Part shown: piece by piece, positions 10,403 through 19,811 of the stretch | Layout of the letters: every line of letters starts with the position of its first letter | Numbering within the stretch: position 1 is the stretch's first letter | The notes under the pieces: generated by a model | The model's input: the letters and a program-made list of their open reading frames with translations, nothing else | Told to the model about the DNA's origin: nothing | Database searches by the model: none | Origin: Bifidobacterium eulemuris | GTDB taxonomy: Bacteria > Actinomycetota > Actinomycetes > Actinomycetales > Bifidobacteriaceae | Assembly (NCBI RefSeq): GCF_014898155.1 | Contig: NZ_CP062938.1 | Coordinates: forward strand, 2,604,001 to 2,668,000 | Direction of reading: 5' to 3' | DNA length: 64,000 nt | Translations under genes and position numbers: made by a program

Positions 10403-12736
10403 ATGGCCGAGAACACAGCCACCCTGCCCTACAAAAACCCCGATCTTCCGGTCGAGGAGCGCATCGCGGACCTTTTGGGCCGCATGACCCTCGAGGAGAA
10501 GGTCGGCCAGATGATGCAGCTCGACGCCCGCAGCGGAGACCTGGACGATCTGATTGTCGGCAAGCACGTCGGTTCCATCCTGCACACCAGCCCCGAGGAT
10601 CTGCCCCGCGCTGTGGAGACGGTGAACACCAAAACCCGCCTCGGCATCCCGCTGGTCATCGGCGACGACTGCATCCACGGCTACTCGTTCTGGCCGGGAG
10701 CCACGATCTTCCCCGAACAGCTCGGCATGGCCGTCAGCTGGGACAGCGAGAAAATCGAGGCGATGGGCCGCGCCACCGCCGAGGAGGTCTCCACCACCGG
10801 CGTGCATTGGACCTTCTCCCCGGTGCTGTGCATCGGACGCGACACCCGTTGGGGACGCGTGGGCGAGACCTTCGGCGAGGATCCGATGCTGATCGGCGAA
10901 CTTGCCTCCGCCATCGTCAAGGGCTATCAGGGCGGCGCCAAGGCGGGCGAGCCGCTCGCCAAGGACGCGATCCTCGCCTGCGCTAAGCATTTCGCCGGAT
11001 ACTCCGAAACCCAAGGCGGCCGTGACGCCTCCGAGGCCGATCTGAGCCACCGCAAGCTCGAATCCTGGTTCCTGCCGCCGTTCGAACGCGTCGCCAAGGA
11101 AGGCTGCGGCACGTTCATGCTCGGCTATGAATCCATCGAAGGCGTGCCGGTCACCTTCAACAAGTGGCTGCTGAGTGACAAGCTGCGCGGCGCGTGGAAC
11201 TACCAGGGCACGCTCATCACCGATTGGGACAACGTCGGCCGCTCGGTATGGGAGCAGCACGTCAAGCCCGACTACGTGCATGCGGCCGCCGACGCGGTCA
11301 AGGCCGGCAATGATCTGGTCATGACCACGCCGCAGTTCTACGAGGGTGCCATTGAGGCCGTCAATACCGGTCTGCTCGACGAGTCGTTGATCGACGCCGC
11401 CGTGGAGCGCATCCTCGCGCTCAAGTTCCGCCTTGGACTGTTCGAGGATCCGCGCCTGCCCGATTCCGAACGCATCAAAGCCGTCATCGGCTCCGACGAG
11501 CACCAGCGTCTCAATCTCGAGCTCACCCGCGAATCCGTGGCGCTGCTCAAGAACGACGGCGCGCTGCCGTTCGCTCCTGGCAAGGCGAAGCGCATCGCCG
11601 TGGTCGGCCCTCTCGCCGACGACGCGCAAACCCAGCTCGGCGACTGGGCGGGCAGCTCCGGACAGGTCAACTGGATGCCCGAGGGCCATCCGCGCGAGAT
11701 GATCACCACCGTGCTCGACGGCGTCAAGACGATCGCCGGCGAGGCCGGAGCCGAAGTCGTCTACTCGCGCGGCGCCAACATCATCGACCTTGTGCCCGAT
11801 CCCGAAGGCGAGTTCTATCCCGACGGACAGCCCCGTCCGAAGATCGGCGTCGCGGCCCCCGTCGACCAGGCGCTGCTCGATGAGGCCGTGGCCAACGCCC
11901 GCCAATCCGACCTGATCGTGGCCGTGGTGGGCGATGTGATCCAGCTCATCGGCGAGGGGTGCTCCACCGGCACGCTGGAACTCGTGGGCGGTCAGAACGC
12001 GCTGATCGACGCGCTCGCCGCCGTCGCCAAGGAGACCGGCAAGCCCTTCGTCGTGGTGCTGGTCAGCTCCAAGCCCCAGGTGATGCCGGCCAGCGTGGTC
12101 GGTGGATACGGCGTGGCCGATAAGCCTTCCGACTCCGGCGTGAGCGCCTTCCTGTGGGCGCCGAGCCCCGGCATGAAGGGCGGGCAGGCCATCGCCGAAA
12201 TCATCTTCGGCCTGACCGAACCCTCCGGCCGTCTGCCGATCACCTTCCCGCGCCATGCGGGCCAGCTGCCGGTCTACTACAACCAGATCCGCGGCCAGCA
12301 CGGCAACCGTTACGCCGACCTCACCCAGGATCCGGCGTACGCGTTCGGCGAAGGCCTGAGCTACACGACCTTCGAATACGGCGACGTGGCGATCACCAAC
12401 GCCAACGAATCCAAGCCATTCGTCGAAACCGACACTGTGCACGCCGAGATCACCCTGACCAATACGGGCGATCGCCCCGGCACCGAGATCGTGCAGGCCT
12501 ACATCGGTGACATCGTCACCTCCTACAGCTGGACCGACCGCGAGCTCAAAGCCTTCAAACGCGTGGAACTTGCGCCGGGGGAGAGTCGGACCGTCTCCTT
12601 CGACATTCCGGTCGCGGACTGCACCATCGTTGACGCGGACGCCAACCGCATCGTCGAAGCCGGCGAATTCGAGCTGCTCATCGGACATTCGTCGCGCCGC
12701 GAGGATCTCAAGCGCGCCACGTTCACGGTCGCTTAA
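10403..12736 (+). CDS. GH3 beta-glucosidase-type glycoside hydrolase
   Basis: A 777-residue retaining GH3 enzyme without signal peptide, so it acts in the cytoplasm on imported beta-glycosides or oligosaccharides. The N-terminal (alpha/beta)8 barrel is followed by the GH3 C-terminal sandwich and a fibronectin-III-like domain beginning near FGEGLSYTTFEYG. The catalytic nucleophile is Asp274 in LITDWDN. The KHF motif (ACAKHFAGYSE) for substrate binding is present. A good ribosome site (GAGGAAGG) precedes the ATG. It is divergent from an MFS transporter and followed by a GH1 gene, which suggests a shared pathway of glycoside import and cleavage. Exact specificity (glucoside, xyloside, other) is not decidable here. 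Confidence 0.93.
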   Translation: MAENTATLPYKNPDLPVEERIADLLGRMTLEEKVGQMMQLDARSGDLDDLIVGKHVGSILHTSPEDLPRAVETVNTKTRLGIPLVIGDDCIHGYSFWPGATIFPEQLGMAVSWDSEKIEAMGRATAEEVSTTGVHWTFSPVLCIGRDTRWGRVGETFGEDPMLIGELASAIVKGYQGGAKAGEPLAKDAILACAKHFAGYSETQGGRDASEADLSHRKLESWFLPPFERVAKEGCGTFMLGYESIEGVPVTFNKWLLSDKLRGAWNYQGTLITDWDNVGRSVWEQHVKPDYVHAAADAVKAGNDLVMTTPQFYEGAIEAVNTGLLDESLIDAAVERILALKFRLGLFEDPRLPDSERIKAVIGSDEHQRLNLELTRESVALLKNDGALPFAPGKAKRIAVVGPLADDAQTQLGDWAGSSGQVNWMPEGHPREMITTVLDGVKTIAGEAGAEVVYSRGANIIDLVPDPEGEFYPDGQPRPKIGVAAPVDQALLDEAVANARQSDLIVAVVGDVIQLIGEGCSTGTLELVGGQNALIDALAAVAKETGKPFVVVLVSSKPQVMPASVVGGYGVADKPSDSGVSAFLWAPSPGMKGGQAIAEIIFGLTEPSGRLPITFPRHAGQLPVYYNQIRGQHGNRYADLTQDPAYAFGEGLSYTTFEYGDVAITNANESKPFVETDTVHAEITLTNTGDRPGTEIVQAYIGDIVTSYSWTDRELKAFKRVELAPGESRTVSFDIPVADCTIVDADANRIVEAGEFELLIGHSSRREDLKRATFTVA

Positions 12737-12790
12737 TACCCGTCCGCCCCGTTGCAAGACGGTTGGCGAAACGCCCATCCGGGTTGAACG

Positions 12791-12823
12791 CGACGGCCGC
12801 CGAACAGGATTCGGCGGCCGTCG
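12791..12823 (+). terminator. Hairpin between GH3 and GH1 genes
   Basis: Perfect 14-bp stem (CGACGGCCGCCGAA with its complement) and a short CAGGA loop. There is no U-tract, so it may act as a weak terminator or an mRNA-stabilising hairpin between two co-oriented genes. Confidence 0.5.
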
Positions 12824-12859
12824 CCCATATGCGTGCATACAAGGAAGGAATGGAAACCA

Positions 12860-14068
12860 ATGACGTACGATGACGAGCTCGCGGCCCGATATCCCGCAGG
12901 TTTTCTCTGGGGAGCGGCCACCGCCGCCCACCAGATCGAAGGCAACAACATCAACTCGGACTGGTGGGCGAGGGAGCATGCCGTGCCCGCGTCGGTGAAG
13001 GAGCCGTCCGGCGACGCCGTGGACAGCTACCACCGCTTCGACGAAGACATCCGACTGCTGGCCGACGCCGGACTGCGGACCTATCGCTTCTCCGTGGAAT
13101 GGGCCCGCATCGAACCCGCGCCGGGATGCTTCTCGAACGCCGAACTCGCGCATTACCGCAGGATGATCGAGGCATGCGTCACCGCAGGAGTCGAACCGAT
13201 GGTGACGCTGATGCATTTCACCACGCCGCAATGGTTCGCGCAGTCCGGCGGATGGACGCAGGAGCGTGCCGTCGAACTGTTCGTCCGCTACGTGCGGCGA
13301 GTGATGGGCATCCTCGGCGATGACGTCCGGCTGGTGTGCACGATCAACGAACCGAATATCGCGTCGATGATGGCGCGGTTCCATGACGAGTCGGCCGACC
13401 TGCAGGCCGCCGGCCTCCCCGAACCCGACATGGCCATCGCCGAAGCGTTGCGGGACGCGCATAAGGCCGCGGTTTCGGTATTGCGGGAGGGCGGCTATCA
13501 GGCCGGTTGGTCGGTGGCCACCCAAGCGTTCTATGCCGATGCCTGTGAGGACCGTGACGGCGCGCCGACCGCCGACGAGGTGCTGCGGGCGTACGCCTGG
13601 CCTCGCGAACGGTGGTTCATCGACGCGGCCCGCGGCGACGACTTCATCGGCGTGCAGGCGTACACGCGCACCCGCATCACCGCCTCCGGCCCGCAGCCGG
13701 TGCCGGATGGCGCGGAGCTCACCAAAAACGGCTGGGAATACTATCCTCAGGCGTCGGGCGACGGCATCGACCTGGTGCGCGCCATGCTGCCCGATATGCC
13801 GATCTACATCACCGAGAACGGCATCGCCACCGACGACGACGCGCGGCGCGTCGACTATCTGCGCGGCTCGCTGACCGCGATCGCCGACCGGATCGAAGGC
13901 GGTGCCGATGTGCGCGGCTTCTACTGCTGGTCGTTGCTGGACAATTACGAATGGGGCGATTTCGCGCCGACCTTCGGTCTGATCGCCGTCGACCGCGAGA
14001 CGTTCGAACGCACGGCGAAGCCCAGCCTCGGCTGGCTCGGTCAGATCGCGCAGCGGTGCCGCGAATAG
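12860..14068 (+). CDS. GH1 family beta-glycosidase
   Basis: Retaining beta-glucosidase/beta-galactosidase-type enzyme of 402 residues with a TIM barrel. Hallmarks are the N-terminal FLWGAATAAHQIEG, the acid/base Glu164 in TINEPN and the nucleophile Glu319 in YITENG. The conserved YCWSLLDNYEW segment binds sugar near the C-terminus. There is no signal peptide, so it is cytoplasmic. The start is fixed by AAGGAAGGAA upstream of the ATG; an upstream in-frame ATG at 12833 has no such site. It is rather short for GH1 (usually 440-480 residues) but keeps both catalytic residues. The 3' end overlaps the convergent MerR gene by 28 bp. Confidence 0.92.
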   Translation: MTYDDELAARYPAGFLWGAATAAHQIEGNNINSDWWAREHAVPASVKEPSGDAVDSYHRFDEDIRLLADAGLRTYRFSVEWARIEPAPGCFSNAELAHYRRMIEACVTAGVEPMVTLMHFTTPQWFAQSGGWTQERAVELFVRYVRRVMGILGDDVRLVCTINEPNIASMMARFHDESADLQAAGLPEPDMAIAEALRDAHKAAVSVLREGGYQAGWSVATQAFYADACEDRDGAPTADEVLRAYAWPRERWFIDAARGDDFIGVQAYTRTRITASGPQPVPDGAELTKNGWEYYPQASGDGIDLVRAMLPDMPIYITENGIATDDDARRVDYLRGSLTAIADRIEGGADVRGFYCWSLLDNYEWGDFAPTFGLIAVDRETFERTAKPSLGWLGQIAQRCRE

Positions 14069-14868
14069 CGGATCGACACCTTGCCGCGTGACGCGCGGCT
14101 GCCCCAGATCTCCGTCATGGTGGCGTGGGGCCATTGTTCGGGATCATCGCGCATCGTCATGGCGAAACCCTCGTCGAAGCACTGCGAAAGGCGGTCGCGT
14201 TCGATCGCCATGCTTTGCGCGGGTCCTCCCGCGGGGTTGAGCACGGTGATCGACCCGTCGAAACGGTACGGGCCGTCGGGCGCGTCCTGCGGGTCGAACT
14301 GGTGGTAGGCCCACGCGCGCTCGTGAAGATGGTCGATGAGGATGCCACGCCGAAGCAGGGGCGTGGCATCGGCCTTGCGCATGGCGTCGCGCAACGCCGA
14401 CATGGTGCGCAGATACCGTTTGATGGCGAACGGTTGGTCGTAGGCCCAAGGTTTGGCCGCCAGCCAGGTGGGCCGCAGGTCCGACGAGACCACGCCGTCC
14501 TCGGGAGTCTGCGCCTTGCGGACGATCTCATCCAGATAATCGTTGAGACTGGCCTGCTGTTTGCGCAGGCGCGCGATCTCGTCATCCACCCGGGCGCGGC
14601 TGGCGCTCAGCACGCCGCGCCAATCCAACGTGCCGTCCTCCAAACGATGTCGTTCCAGCGAGTCCAACGGCATGCCGGTCGCCAGGCAGATGCGCACGAC
14701 GTCAAGCTCCAGCACCTGGTCGGGGGAGTAGTAGCGGTAGCCGGTCTGCGCGTCCACGACCTCGGGCTTGAGGATGCCGTGCGCGTCGTAATAGCGCAGC
14801 GCCTTCGTGGTGATTCCGTCCAGTTTGGCGACCTCGCCGATCGTCAGCAGCTCGTCATCGTCGGCCAC
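14041..14868 (-). CDS. MerR-family transcriptional regulator
   Basis: Protein of 275 residues with an N-terminal MerR winged helix (LLTIGEVAKLDGITTKALRYYD), a dimerisation coiled coil (DDEIARLRKQQASLNDYLDEI) and a C-terminal effector-binding domain of the GyrI/BmrR kind. The GTG start follows AGGAGG at ideal spacing; an upstream ATG frame at 14946 does not. It is divergent from the SDR gene, and the shared promoter has the overlong 19-bp spacer that MerR proteins correct by DNA distortion. It therefore probably activates the SDR-MFS-oxidoreductase operon on binding a ligand. Confidence 0.9.
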   Translation of the reverse strand: MADDDELLTIGEVAKLDGITTKALRYYDAHGILKPEVVDAQTGYRYYSPDQVLELDVVRICLATGMPLDSLERHRLEDGTLDWRGVLSASRARVDDEIARLRKQQASLNDYLDEIVRKAQTPEDGVVSSDLRPTWLAAKPWAYDQPFAIKRYLRTMSALRDAMRKADATPLLRRGILIDHLHERAWAYHQFDPQDAPDGPYRFDGSITVLNPAGGPAQSMAIERDRLSQCFDEGFAMTMRDDPEQWPHATMTEIWGSRASRGKVSIRYSRHRCAI

Positions 14869-14878
14869 GCGCACCTCC

Positions 14879-14909
14879 TTGACCTTGCCCCTGGGGCAAA
14901 GTCTAGCAT
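14879..14909 (+). promoter_or_regulatory. MerR-type promoter with 19-bp spacer
   Basis: TTGACC and TAGCAT are separated by exactly 19 bp, and the spacer holds a dyad (CTTGCCCC-TGGGGCAAAG). An overlong spacer with a dyad operator between -35 and -10 is the hallmark of MerR-activated promoters. It reads toward the SDR gene, whose ATG is 64 bp downstream. Confidence 0.85.
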
Positions 14910-14972
14910 TCCGGATGTCGCTCCGAACGAAGACGGTACGGGGCAAGCCGCATATACAAGGAGGTAGCTGCC

Positions 14973-15827
14973 ATGCAGGCGGAAGAGAAACGTGATTGGC
15001 TGGGCATCGCGGGGGATGTCTGCGTGGTGACCGGCGCGGTGGGCGGCATGGGCACCGCGATCTGCGGGGAGCTGGCCAAGTCCGGGGCGCGGCTGGCCAT
15101 GGTCGACGTGTCCGAGGAGGCCACCCGGCAGTTCGCCGACGAGATCGGCTCGACCTATGGTGTGGAGGCCAGGGGGTATGGTTGCGACATCTCCGACGCC
15201 GACGACGTCGCCATCCTCAAAGACAAGGTGCTCGCCGATTTCGGCACCGTGGACGTGCTGGTCAACACGGTCGGCATCCTGCGCTTCGCGCCCCTGGAAG
15301 ATCTGCCGCTTGACGACTGGCGCGACGTGGTCAACGTGAACCTCACCGGCGCGTTCATCCTTTCGCAGGCTTTCGGCAAGGTGATGCTGGAGCATAGGTC
15401 CGGACGCATCGTCCACATCTCCACGGTCGCCTCGCATTCGCCGGAGACCTTCTCCGGCGCGTACTCCTGCGCGAAGGCGGGACTGGGCATGTTGTCCAAA
15501 ATGCTCGCCGCCGAATGGGGGCCGTTCGGCATCCGCAGCAACTGCGTGTGCCCCTGTTTCGTCAAAACGCCTATGTCGGCGTCGTTCTACGCCGACCCGA
15601 AGGTGACCGAGGAACGGGAACGGCTTATCGCCTCGCGCCGCATCGGCGAGGTGGAGGACATCGCCAACGCCGTGGCGTTCCTGGCGAGCCCGCGTTCCGA
15701 CTTCGTCAACGGCGACGAGATCAGCGTCGACGGAGGTTTCCACCTGATGATGGGGGATCTGACGCCCAAGCCGGGCGGCCGCCGCCAGTTCGCCGTCAAT
15801 TCGCTGAAGCAACGCGGACTGATCTGA
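14973..15827 (+). CDS. Short-chain dehydrogenase/reductase (SDR)
   Basis: Classical NAD(P)-dependent oxidoreductase of 284 residues. The Rossmann cofactor motif TGAVGGMG lies near residues 20-27 and the catalytic Tyr164-x3-Lys168 in YSCAK, with the conserved Asn in VNVNLTGAF. An Asp after beta-2 (MVDVSE) suggests NAD rather than NADP. It has a strong ribosome site (AAGGAGGT). Followed by an MFS transporter and a Gfo/Idh oxidoreductase on the same strand, it may belong to oxidation or epimerisation of a sugar, polyol or sugar acid. The substrate is unknown. Confidence 0.9.
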   Translation: MQAEEKRDWLGIAGDVCVVTGAVGGMGTAICGELAKSGARLAMVDVSEEATRQFADEIGSTYGVEARGYGCDISDADDVAILKDKVLADFGTVDVLVNTVGILRFAPLEDLPLDDWRDVVNVNLTGAFILSQAFGKVMLEHRSGRIVHISTVASHSPETFSGAYSCAKAGLGMLSKMLAAEWGPFGIRSNCVCPCFVKTPMSASFYADPKVTEERERLIASRRIGEVEDIANAVAFLASPRSDFVNGDEISVDGGFHLMMGDLTPKPGGRRQFAVNSLKQRGLI

Positions 15828-15948
15828 GCCCATGCTTCGGGGCGTGAGACCGGCGGCACCCATCCCGCGTGCGATCGCCGCCGGCGAACCCATATCGAAC
15901 CCATATCGAATCGTCAACATTCCAATACCTGATATCAAGGAGCAATAC

Positions 15949-17232
15949 GTGTCTTCGACAACCACGGCCGTCGCCTCGCCCAAAGAGGCCAACCGATACG
16001 GCGTGCTGGCCGCCGCCTTCGTGGTCATGTTCTTCGTGGCCTCCATCGCCCTGTTCAGCGTGTTCCTCACGCCGCTGAGCGAACAGCACGGGTGGAGCAC
16101 CGCCGAGGTGAGCCTGTCGTATTCGATCTTCCAGACGGTGATGGCCGTCACCGGCATCTTCTCCGGCCGGATCTGCGACAAATTCGGTCCGCGCAAGGTG
16201 ATGCTCATCGGCGGCTTCGTCTTCGGTCTCGGCTGGTTCCTGACCGGCATGGCCGGCAGCGTCCCGATGCTGTACCTGTTCCACGGCCTGATCGCTGGCA
16301 TGGGCAACGGTCTGGTCTACAATCCTGCGCTGACCACCGCGCAACGCTGGTTCCCCGACATCCGCGGCAAGGCCTCGGGCATCCTGCTGGCCGCCGCGGC
16401 CATCGGCCCGGCCACGCTTTCGCCGATCGCGAGCCTGCTGTCCAGCACCTTCGGCGTCTCGACCGCATTGAAGATTCTCGGCGTGACCTTCTGGGCGGCC
16501 ATCACTCTGGGGGCGCTGTTCGTCTCGCCGGCACCGGCCAACTACCAGCCGAACGGCTGGAATCCGCCCGACGAGAGCAAATCGGACAAAGCGCGGGTGC
16601 CCGTGGACGGCTTCGACTGGAAGGGCATGCTGTCCACGCCGCGCTTCTACGTGCTGCTGCTGATCTACGCCGCGGCCGCGACCGCCGGCACCATGCTGGT
16701 CGGCGCGCTCTCCTCGATCGCACAGGAACAGGTCGGCGCCGTGGGCGCGATGAGCGCCGCCGCGTTCGGTGCCATGGTGGTGTCCATCAACACCTTGTCC
16801 AACTTCGTGGGGCGCTTGGCATTCGGCGCGTTCTACGACAGGTTCGGCGCGTTCCGCTGCCTGTCCGTGATGCTGGTGGTGACCGCCGCCGCGATGGTCG
16901 CGATGTCGTTCGCCACGACCGCGCCGTTCTTCATCGGATGCGTGATCGTGTTGGGCTGCGCGTTCGGCGCGCTGCTGGTGATCTATCCGCCATTGACCGG
17001 TGAGACCTTCGGCGCCACACATTTGGGCATCAACTACGGCATCATGTTCCTCGGCTACGCGCTCGGCGCGTGGATCGGGCCCCGCATCGCCACCAGCCTG
17101 CACAGCGAGGCGTTCGGTTACCGATACGCCTTCTACGCGGCCGCGGCGATCACCGTGATCGGCCTGGTCGTGACCCTGCTGCTCGCCGCCAAGGTCAGGC
17201 GCGCCGGCACCATGCGCGCTCCCCGCCGTTGA
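15949..17232 (+). CDS. MFS transporter, OFA (oxalate/formate antiporter-like) family
   Basis: Protein of 427 residues with 12 predicted helices. The motif GRICDKFGPRKVMLIGG between helices 2 and 3, GMGNGLVYNPALTTAQRWFPD, and the C-terminal LGINYGIMFLGYALGAWIGP are typical of OFA-type MFS proteins, which carry small organic anions. The start is a GTG preceded by AAGGAGCAATAC. It lies in the SDR operon ahead of the Gfo/Idh gene, so it probably brings in the acid or polyol those enzymes use. The true ligand is unknown. Confidence 0.87.
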   Translation: MSSTTTAVASPKEANRYGVLAAAFVVMFFVASIALFSVFLTPLSEQHGWSTAEVSLSYSIFQTVMAVTGIFSGRICDKFGPRKVMLIGGFVFGLGWFLTGMAGSVPMLYLFHGLIAGMGNGLVYNPALTTAQRWFPDIRGKASGILLAAAAIGPATLSPIASLLSSTFGVSTALKILGVTFWAAITLGALFVSPAPANYQPNGWNPPDESKSDKARVPVDGFDWKGMLSTPRFYVLLLIYAAAATAGTMLVGALSSIAQEQVGAVGAMSAAAFGAMVVSINTLSNFVGRLAFGAFYDRFGAFRCLSVMLVVTAAAMVAMSFATTAPFFIGCVIVLGCAFGALLVIYPPLTGETFGATHLGINYGIMFLGYALGAWIGPRIATSLHSEAFGYRYAFYAAAAITVIGLVVTLLLAAKVRRAGTMRAPRR

Positions 17233-17280
17233 CGATTCCATCCAACTCGATCCACACCCACACACAAAGGAGCCATCATC

Positions 17281-18318
17281 ATGACCGAACAGCTCAGACT
17301 CGCCGTCGTCGGCGCCGGTGCCATGGGCCGCGACCATATCCGCTACATCCAAGACGATCCGGGCTCCACGCTCGCCGCCATCGCCGACCCCACGGACGAG
17401 GCGCACGCGCTCGCCGACTCCCTTGGCGTGCCGTGGTTCGCCGACTGCGAGGACATGGCAGGCGCGGGTGGACTCGACGGCGTGGTCATCGCCTCGCCGA
17501 ACCATCTGCATCTGGCGAACGCCCGCGCCGCGATCGCCCACGGCATCCCCGCGCTGGTGGAGAAGCCGATCAGCGACGACCTCGACGACGCGCGCGCCTT
17601 CGCCGCCGAGGCTCGTTCGTCTGGCGTGCCCGTGCTGGTGGGCCAGCATCGTCGGCACAACCCCAAGGCGCGCCGCGCCAAGGAGATCATCGATTCCGGC
17701 GCGCTCGGCACCATCGTCGCGGTGTCGGTGCATTACGGCATCTACAAGCCGGACGGCTACTTCGATATTCCGTGGCGTCGCCAGAAGGGCGCGGGGCCAA
17801 TCCTCGTGAACATGGTGCATGACGTGGATATGCTGCGCTTCCTGTTCGGCGAGCCGACGGAGATCCAAGGCATGGCCGCCAACCGGGCTCGCGGCTTCGA
17901 GGTGGAGGACACCGCCGTGGTCAACGTGCGCTTCGCCAACGGCACGCTTGGATCGATCACCCTCTCCGACGCGGCGGCCAGCCCCTGGAACTGGGAATCG
18001 ACCGCCCGCGAGAATCCCTTCTTCGCGCCCTTCGACACGGACGCCTACTACATCATGGGCACCAAGGGATCGCTGTCGATGCCGCAGCTCAAGCTGTTCA
18101 CCCACGATGGCGGCGTGAGCGACTGGACCAAGCCGTTCGTCTGCGAGATCCAGGGCGTGCGAGAAGGCTTGCCTCACCGTCTGCAGCTCAAGCATTTCCT
18201 CGAGGTGATCCGCGGCGAGGCGAACCCGCTGGTCACTCCGGAGGATGCCATCAAATCGCTGGAGGTGCTGAACGCCATCAAACGCGCCGCCGACGAAGGC
18301 GAGATGATCCGGCTGTAG
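17281..18318 (+). CDS. Gfo/Idh/MocA-family oxidoreductase
   Basis: NAD(P)-dependent sugar or inositol dehydrogenase of 345 residues. The N-terminal Rossmann fold begins with VVGAGAMG. The EKP motif (Glu94-Lys95-Pro96 in LVEKPISDD), diagnostic for the family, holds the catalytic Lys. The C-terminal GFO_IDH_MocA_C domain follows. AAAGGAG precedes the ATG. It is last in the SDR-MFS-oxidoreductase unit and convergent with the LacI gene, with a terminator hairpin between. Likely part of a short catabolic route for a polyol or sugar derivative; myo-inositol, scyllo-inositol and uronate are candidates. Confidence 0.9.
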   Translation: MTEQLRLAVVGAGAMGRDHIRYIQDDPGSTLAAIADPTDEAHALADSLGVPWFADCEDMAGAGGLDGVVIASPNHLHLANARAAIAHGIPALVEKPISDDLDDARAFAAEARSSGVPVLVGQHRRHNPKARRAKEIIDSGALGTIVAVSVHYGIYKPDGYFDIPWRRQKGAGPILVNMVHDVDMLRFLFGEPTEIQGMAANRARGFEVEDTAVVNVRFANGTLGSITLSDAAASPWNWESTARENPFFAPFDTDAYYIMGTKGSLSMPQLKLFTHDGGVSDWTKPFVCEIQGVREGLPHRLQLKHFLEVIRGEANPLVTPEDAIKSLEVLNAIKRAADEGEMIRL

Positions 18319-18341
18319 GCCGACGCGCGAACGCGCAGATG

Positions 18342-18375
18342 CGGCGGGCCGTCCACGCGATGTGGAGGTCCGCCG
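18342..18375 (+). terminator. Terminator between the oxidoreductase and the convergent lacI-type gene
   Basis: Arms CGGCGGGCC-TCCAC and GTGGA-GGTCCGCCG around a short loop, followed by GTTTCG. It can serve transcripts from both sides. Confidence 0.6.
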
Positions 18376-18400
18376 TTTCGTATAACCGTGCGAAGGGCCG

Positions 18401-19471
18401 CTATCGCCGGGTGGAGGCGCGGCGGACCATCGTAGGGTCGAGCAAGGTGGAGCCGTGGATATGCGTGGGATTGTTGATCTCGTCGAGCATCGTCATCATG
18501 GCTTTGCGCCCCATATCCGCGCCCGGCGCAGAGACGACGGTGAGCGGTGTATTGCCGATGGCTTCGAGTCGTGAGTTCTCGGTGCCGATGACGCTGACGT
18601 CGCCGGGTATCGAACACAGGCCGCCATCCGTCAATCCCAACGTCAATCCCATCGCAAGCTGGTCTCCGCCCGCGACGATGCCGTCAGGCGGCAAGTCGCC
18701 ATCCTCGCCGTGGGATGTGGATGCCTGCTCGGCATGGGCATCGGCGAGCCGACGGCCGATCTCCATGCCGTCTTCAACCGCGAGTCCACCCGAATCGATT
18801 ATGGTGAGTGTCACGTCCGCGCTGGAGCGCATCACGGCCTGCTGCATGCCCAAGTAGCGGTCCTGGATCGACTCGTAGTCGAAGGAATGGGCGACGAACG
18901 CCAGTCGCCGGCATCCGGTGCGGATAAGCTCCTCGGCGGCGAGGCGTCCGCAGGCCACGTTGTTCTCCTGCACGCTGCAGACGGCGTTCTCTCCGGCGGG
19001 GGAGGTGTGGTCGAGCAGAATGATGGGTTTGCCCGCGGCGTCGGCGATGGCGATGTCCTCCCGCGGATCCTGCACGGTGGCGAGCATGATGCCTGCCACA
19101 TCGGGCATCTGCGCGAACAGGCGCACCAGTTCGTGCTGCCGGTCGAGGTCGGAGAAGGCGTTGGTCGCGATCACCTGCATGCCGTTGTCCTCGCACACCT
19201 CCTGGATCCCTTCGAAAATCGAGGTGAACAGGGAATGCTCGATGTCGGTCATCACATATCCGATCAGCGGTGTGGCGAGTGCCGAGGATGCGGCGGAAAC
19301 GGGCATGGCGCGTCGCGGCACATATCCGAGTTCGGCGATGGAGGCGCTGATCTTCGCCTTCAGGGTGTCGGAGACGCGTTCGGGATAGTTGAGGTAGTTC
19401 GACACGGTGCCGATGGACACTCCCGCATGTTTGGCGACATCCGACACCCCGATTTTCTTCGTTGATGGCAT
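18401..19471 (-). CDS. LacI-family transcriptional regulator
   Basis: Protein of 356 residues: an N-terminal LacI helix-turn-helix (VSDVAKHAGVSIGTVSNYLN, residues about 7-26), a hinge helix, and a periplasmic-binding-protein-like sugar-sensing domain. The start is the ATG preceded by AGGAGG; a longer frame starting at 19567 has no ribosome site. It is divergent from the MFS-GH78 unit, and dyads built on TTGAA/TTCAA lie between them. The simplest reading is that it represses the rhamnoside operon and is released by a sugar. Confidence 0.92.
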   Translation of the reverse strand: MPSTKKIGVSDVAKHAGVSIGTVSNYLNYPERVSDTLKAKISASIAELGYVPRRAMPVSAASSALATPLIGYVMTDIEHSLFTSIFEGIQEVCEDNGMQVIATNAFSDLDRQHELVRLFAQMPDVAGIMLATVQDPREDIAIADAAGKPIILLDHTSPAGENAVCSVQENNVACGRLAAEELIRTGCRRLAFVAHSFDYESIQDRYLGMQQAVMRSSADVTLTIIDSGGLAVEDGMEIGRRLADAHAEQASTSHGEDGDLPPDGIVAGGDQLAMGLTLGLTDGGLCSIPGDVSVIGTENSRLEAIGNTPLTVVSAPGADMGRKAMMTMLDEINNPTHIHGSTLLDPTMVRRASTRR

Positions 19472-19550
19472 GCGCGTCCTCCTGACTCGTCGCCGTGTGG
19501 GCGGGATGGGCTGATGTGTTCCACAATACGCCGAATCTCGTACGATGTCT

Positions 19551-19564
19551 TTGAAAACTTTCAA
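19551..19564. promoter_or_regulatory. Candidate LacI-type operator 1
   Basis: TTGAAAACTTTCAA, arms TTGAAA/TTTCAA around AC, 80 bp upstream of the LacI-type gene. Its sequence is related to the dyad 18 bp further on. Confidence 0.5.
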
Positions 19565-19581
19565 CACGCCGAGTGGAAAGA

Positions 19582-19596
19582 TTTGAATATTTCAAA
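19582..19596. promoter_or_regulatory. Candidate LacI-type operator 2
   Basis: TTTGAATATTTCAAA, the same TTGAA/TTCAA-type arms as operator 1. Further TTGAA and TTCAA half-sites recur near 19738-19772, just upstream of the MFS gene. The whole 19472-19811 region is AT-rich and gene-free. Confidence 0.5.
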
Positions 19597-19811
19597 ATAT
19601 AGGAATACAATCAAGGATATCAAGGTGGAACGGAGAATATGCGACGAATTGCTCGCCTTCCCCGATAAAGCCAAGAGAACTCAAGAATAACAATGGTGTT
19701 GTTGTGAGATTGACTCACGGAACGTCTGTTGAATATCTTGAAGAGAATTGAAAATATCAATTCAGGTTTCAAGCCATGGTGGGCATGAAACACGAGGTGC
19801 AAGGAAAAGAT

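Noticed and set aside
10382..14134. Very long open frame (about 1250 codons) antisense to the GH3 and GH1 genes
   Set aside because: High-GC antisense shadow; low-complexity composition, no start signal, and both sense genes have catalytic motifs.
15796..18195. Long antisense frame over the SDR, MFS and Gfo/Idh genes
   Set aside because: Same kind of GC-driven shadow; Arg/Gly/His-rich product without domains.
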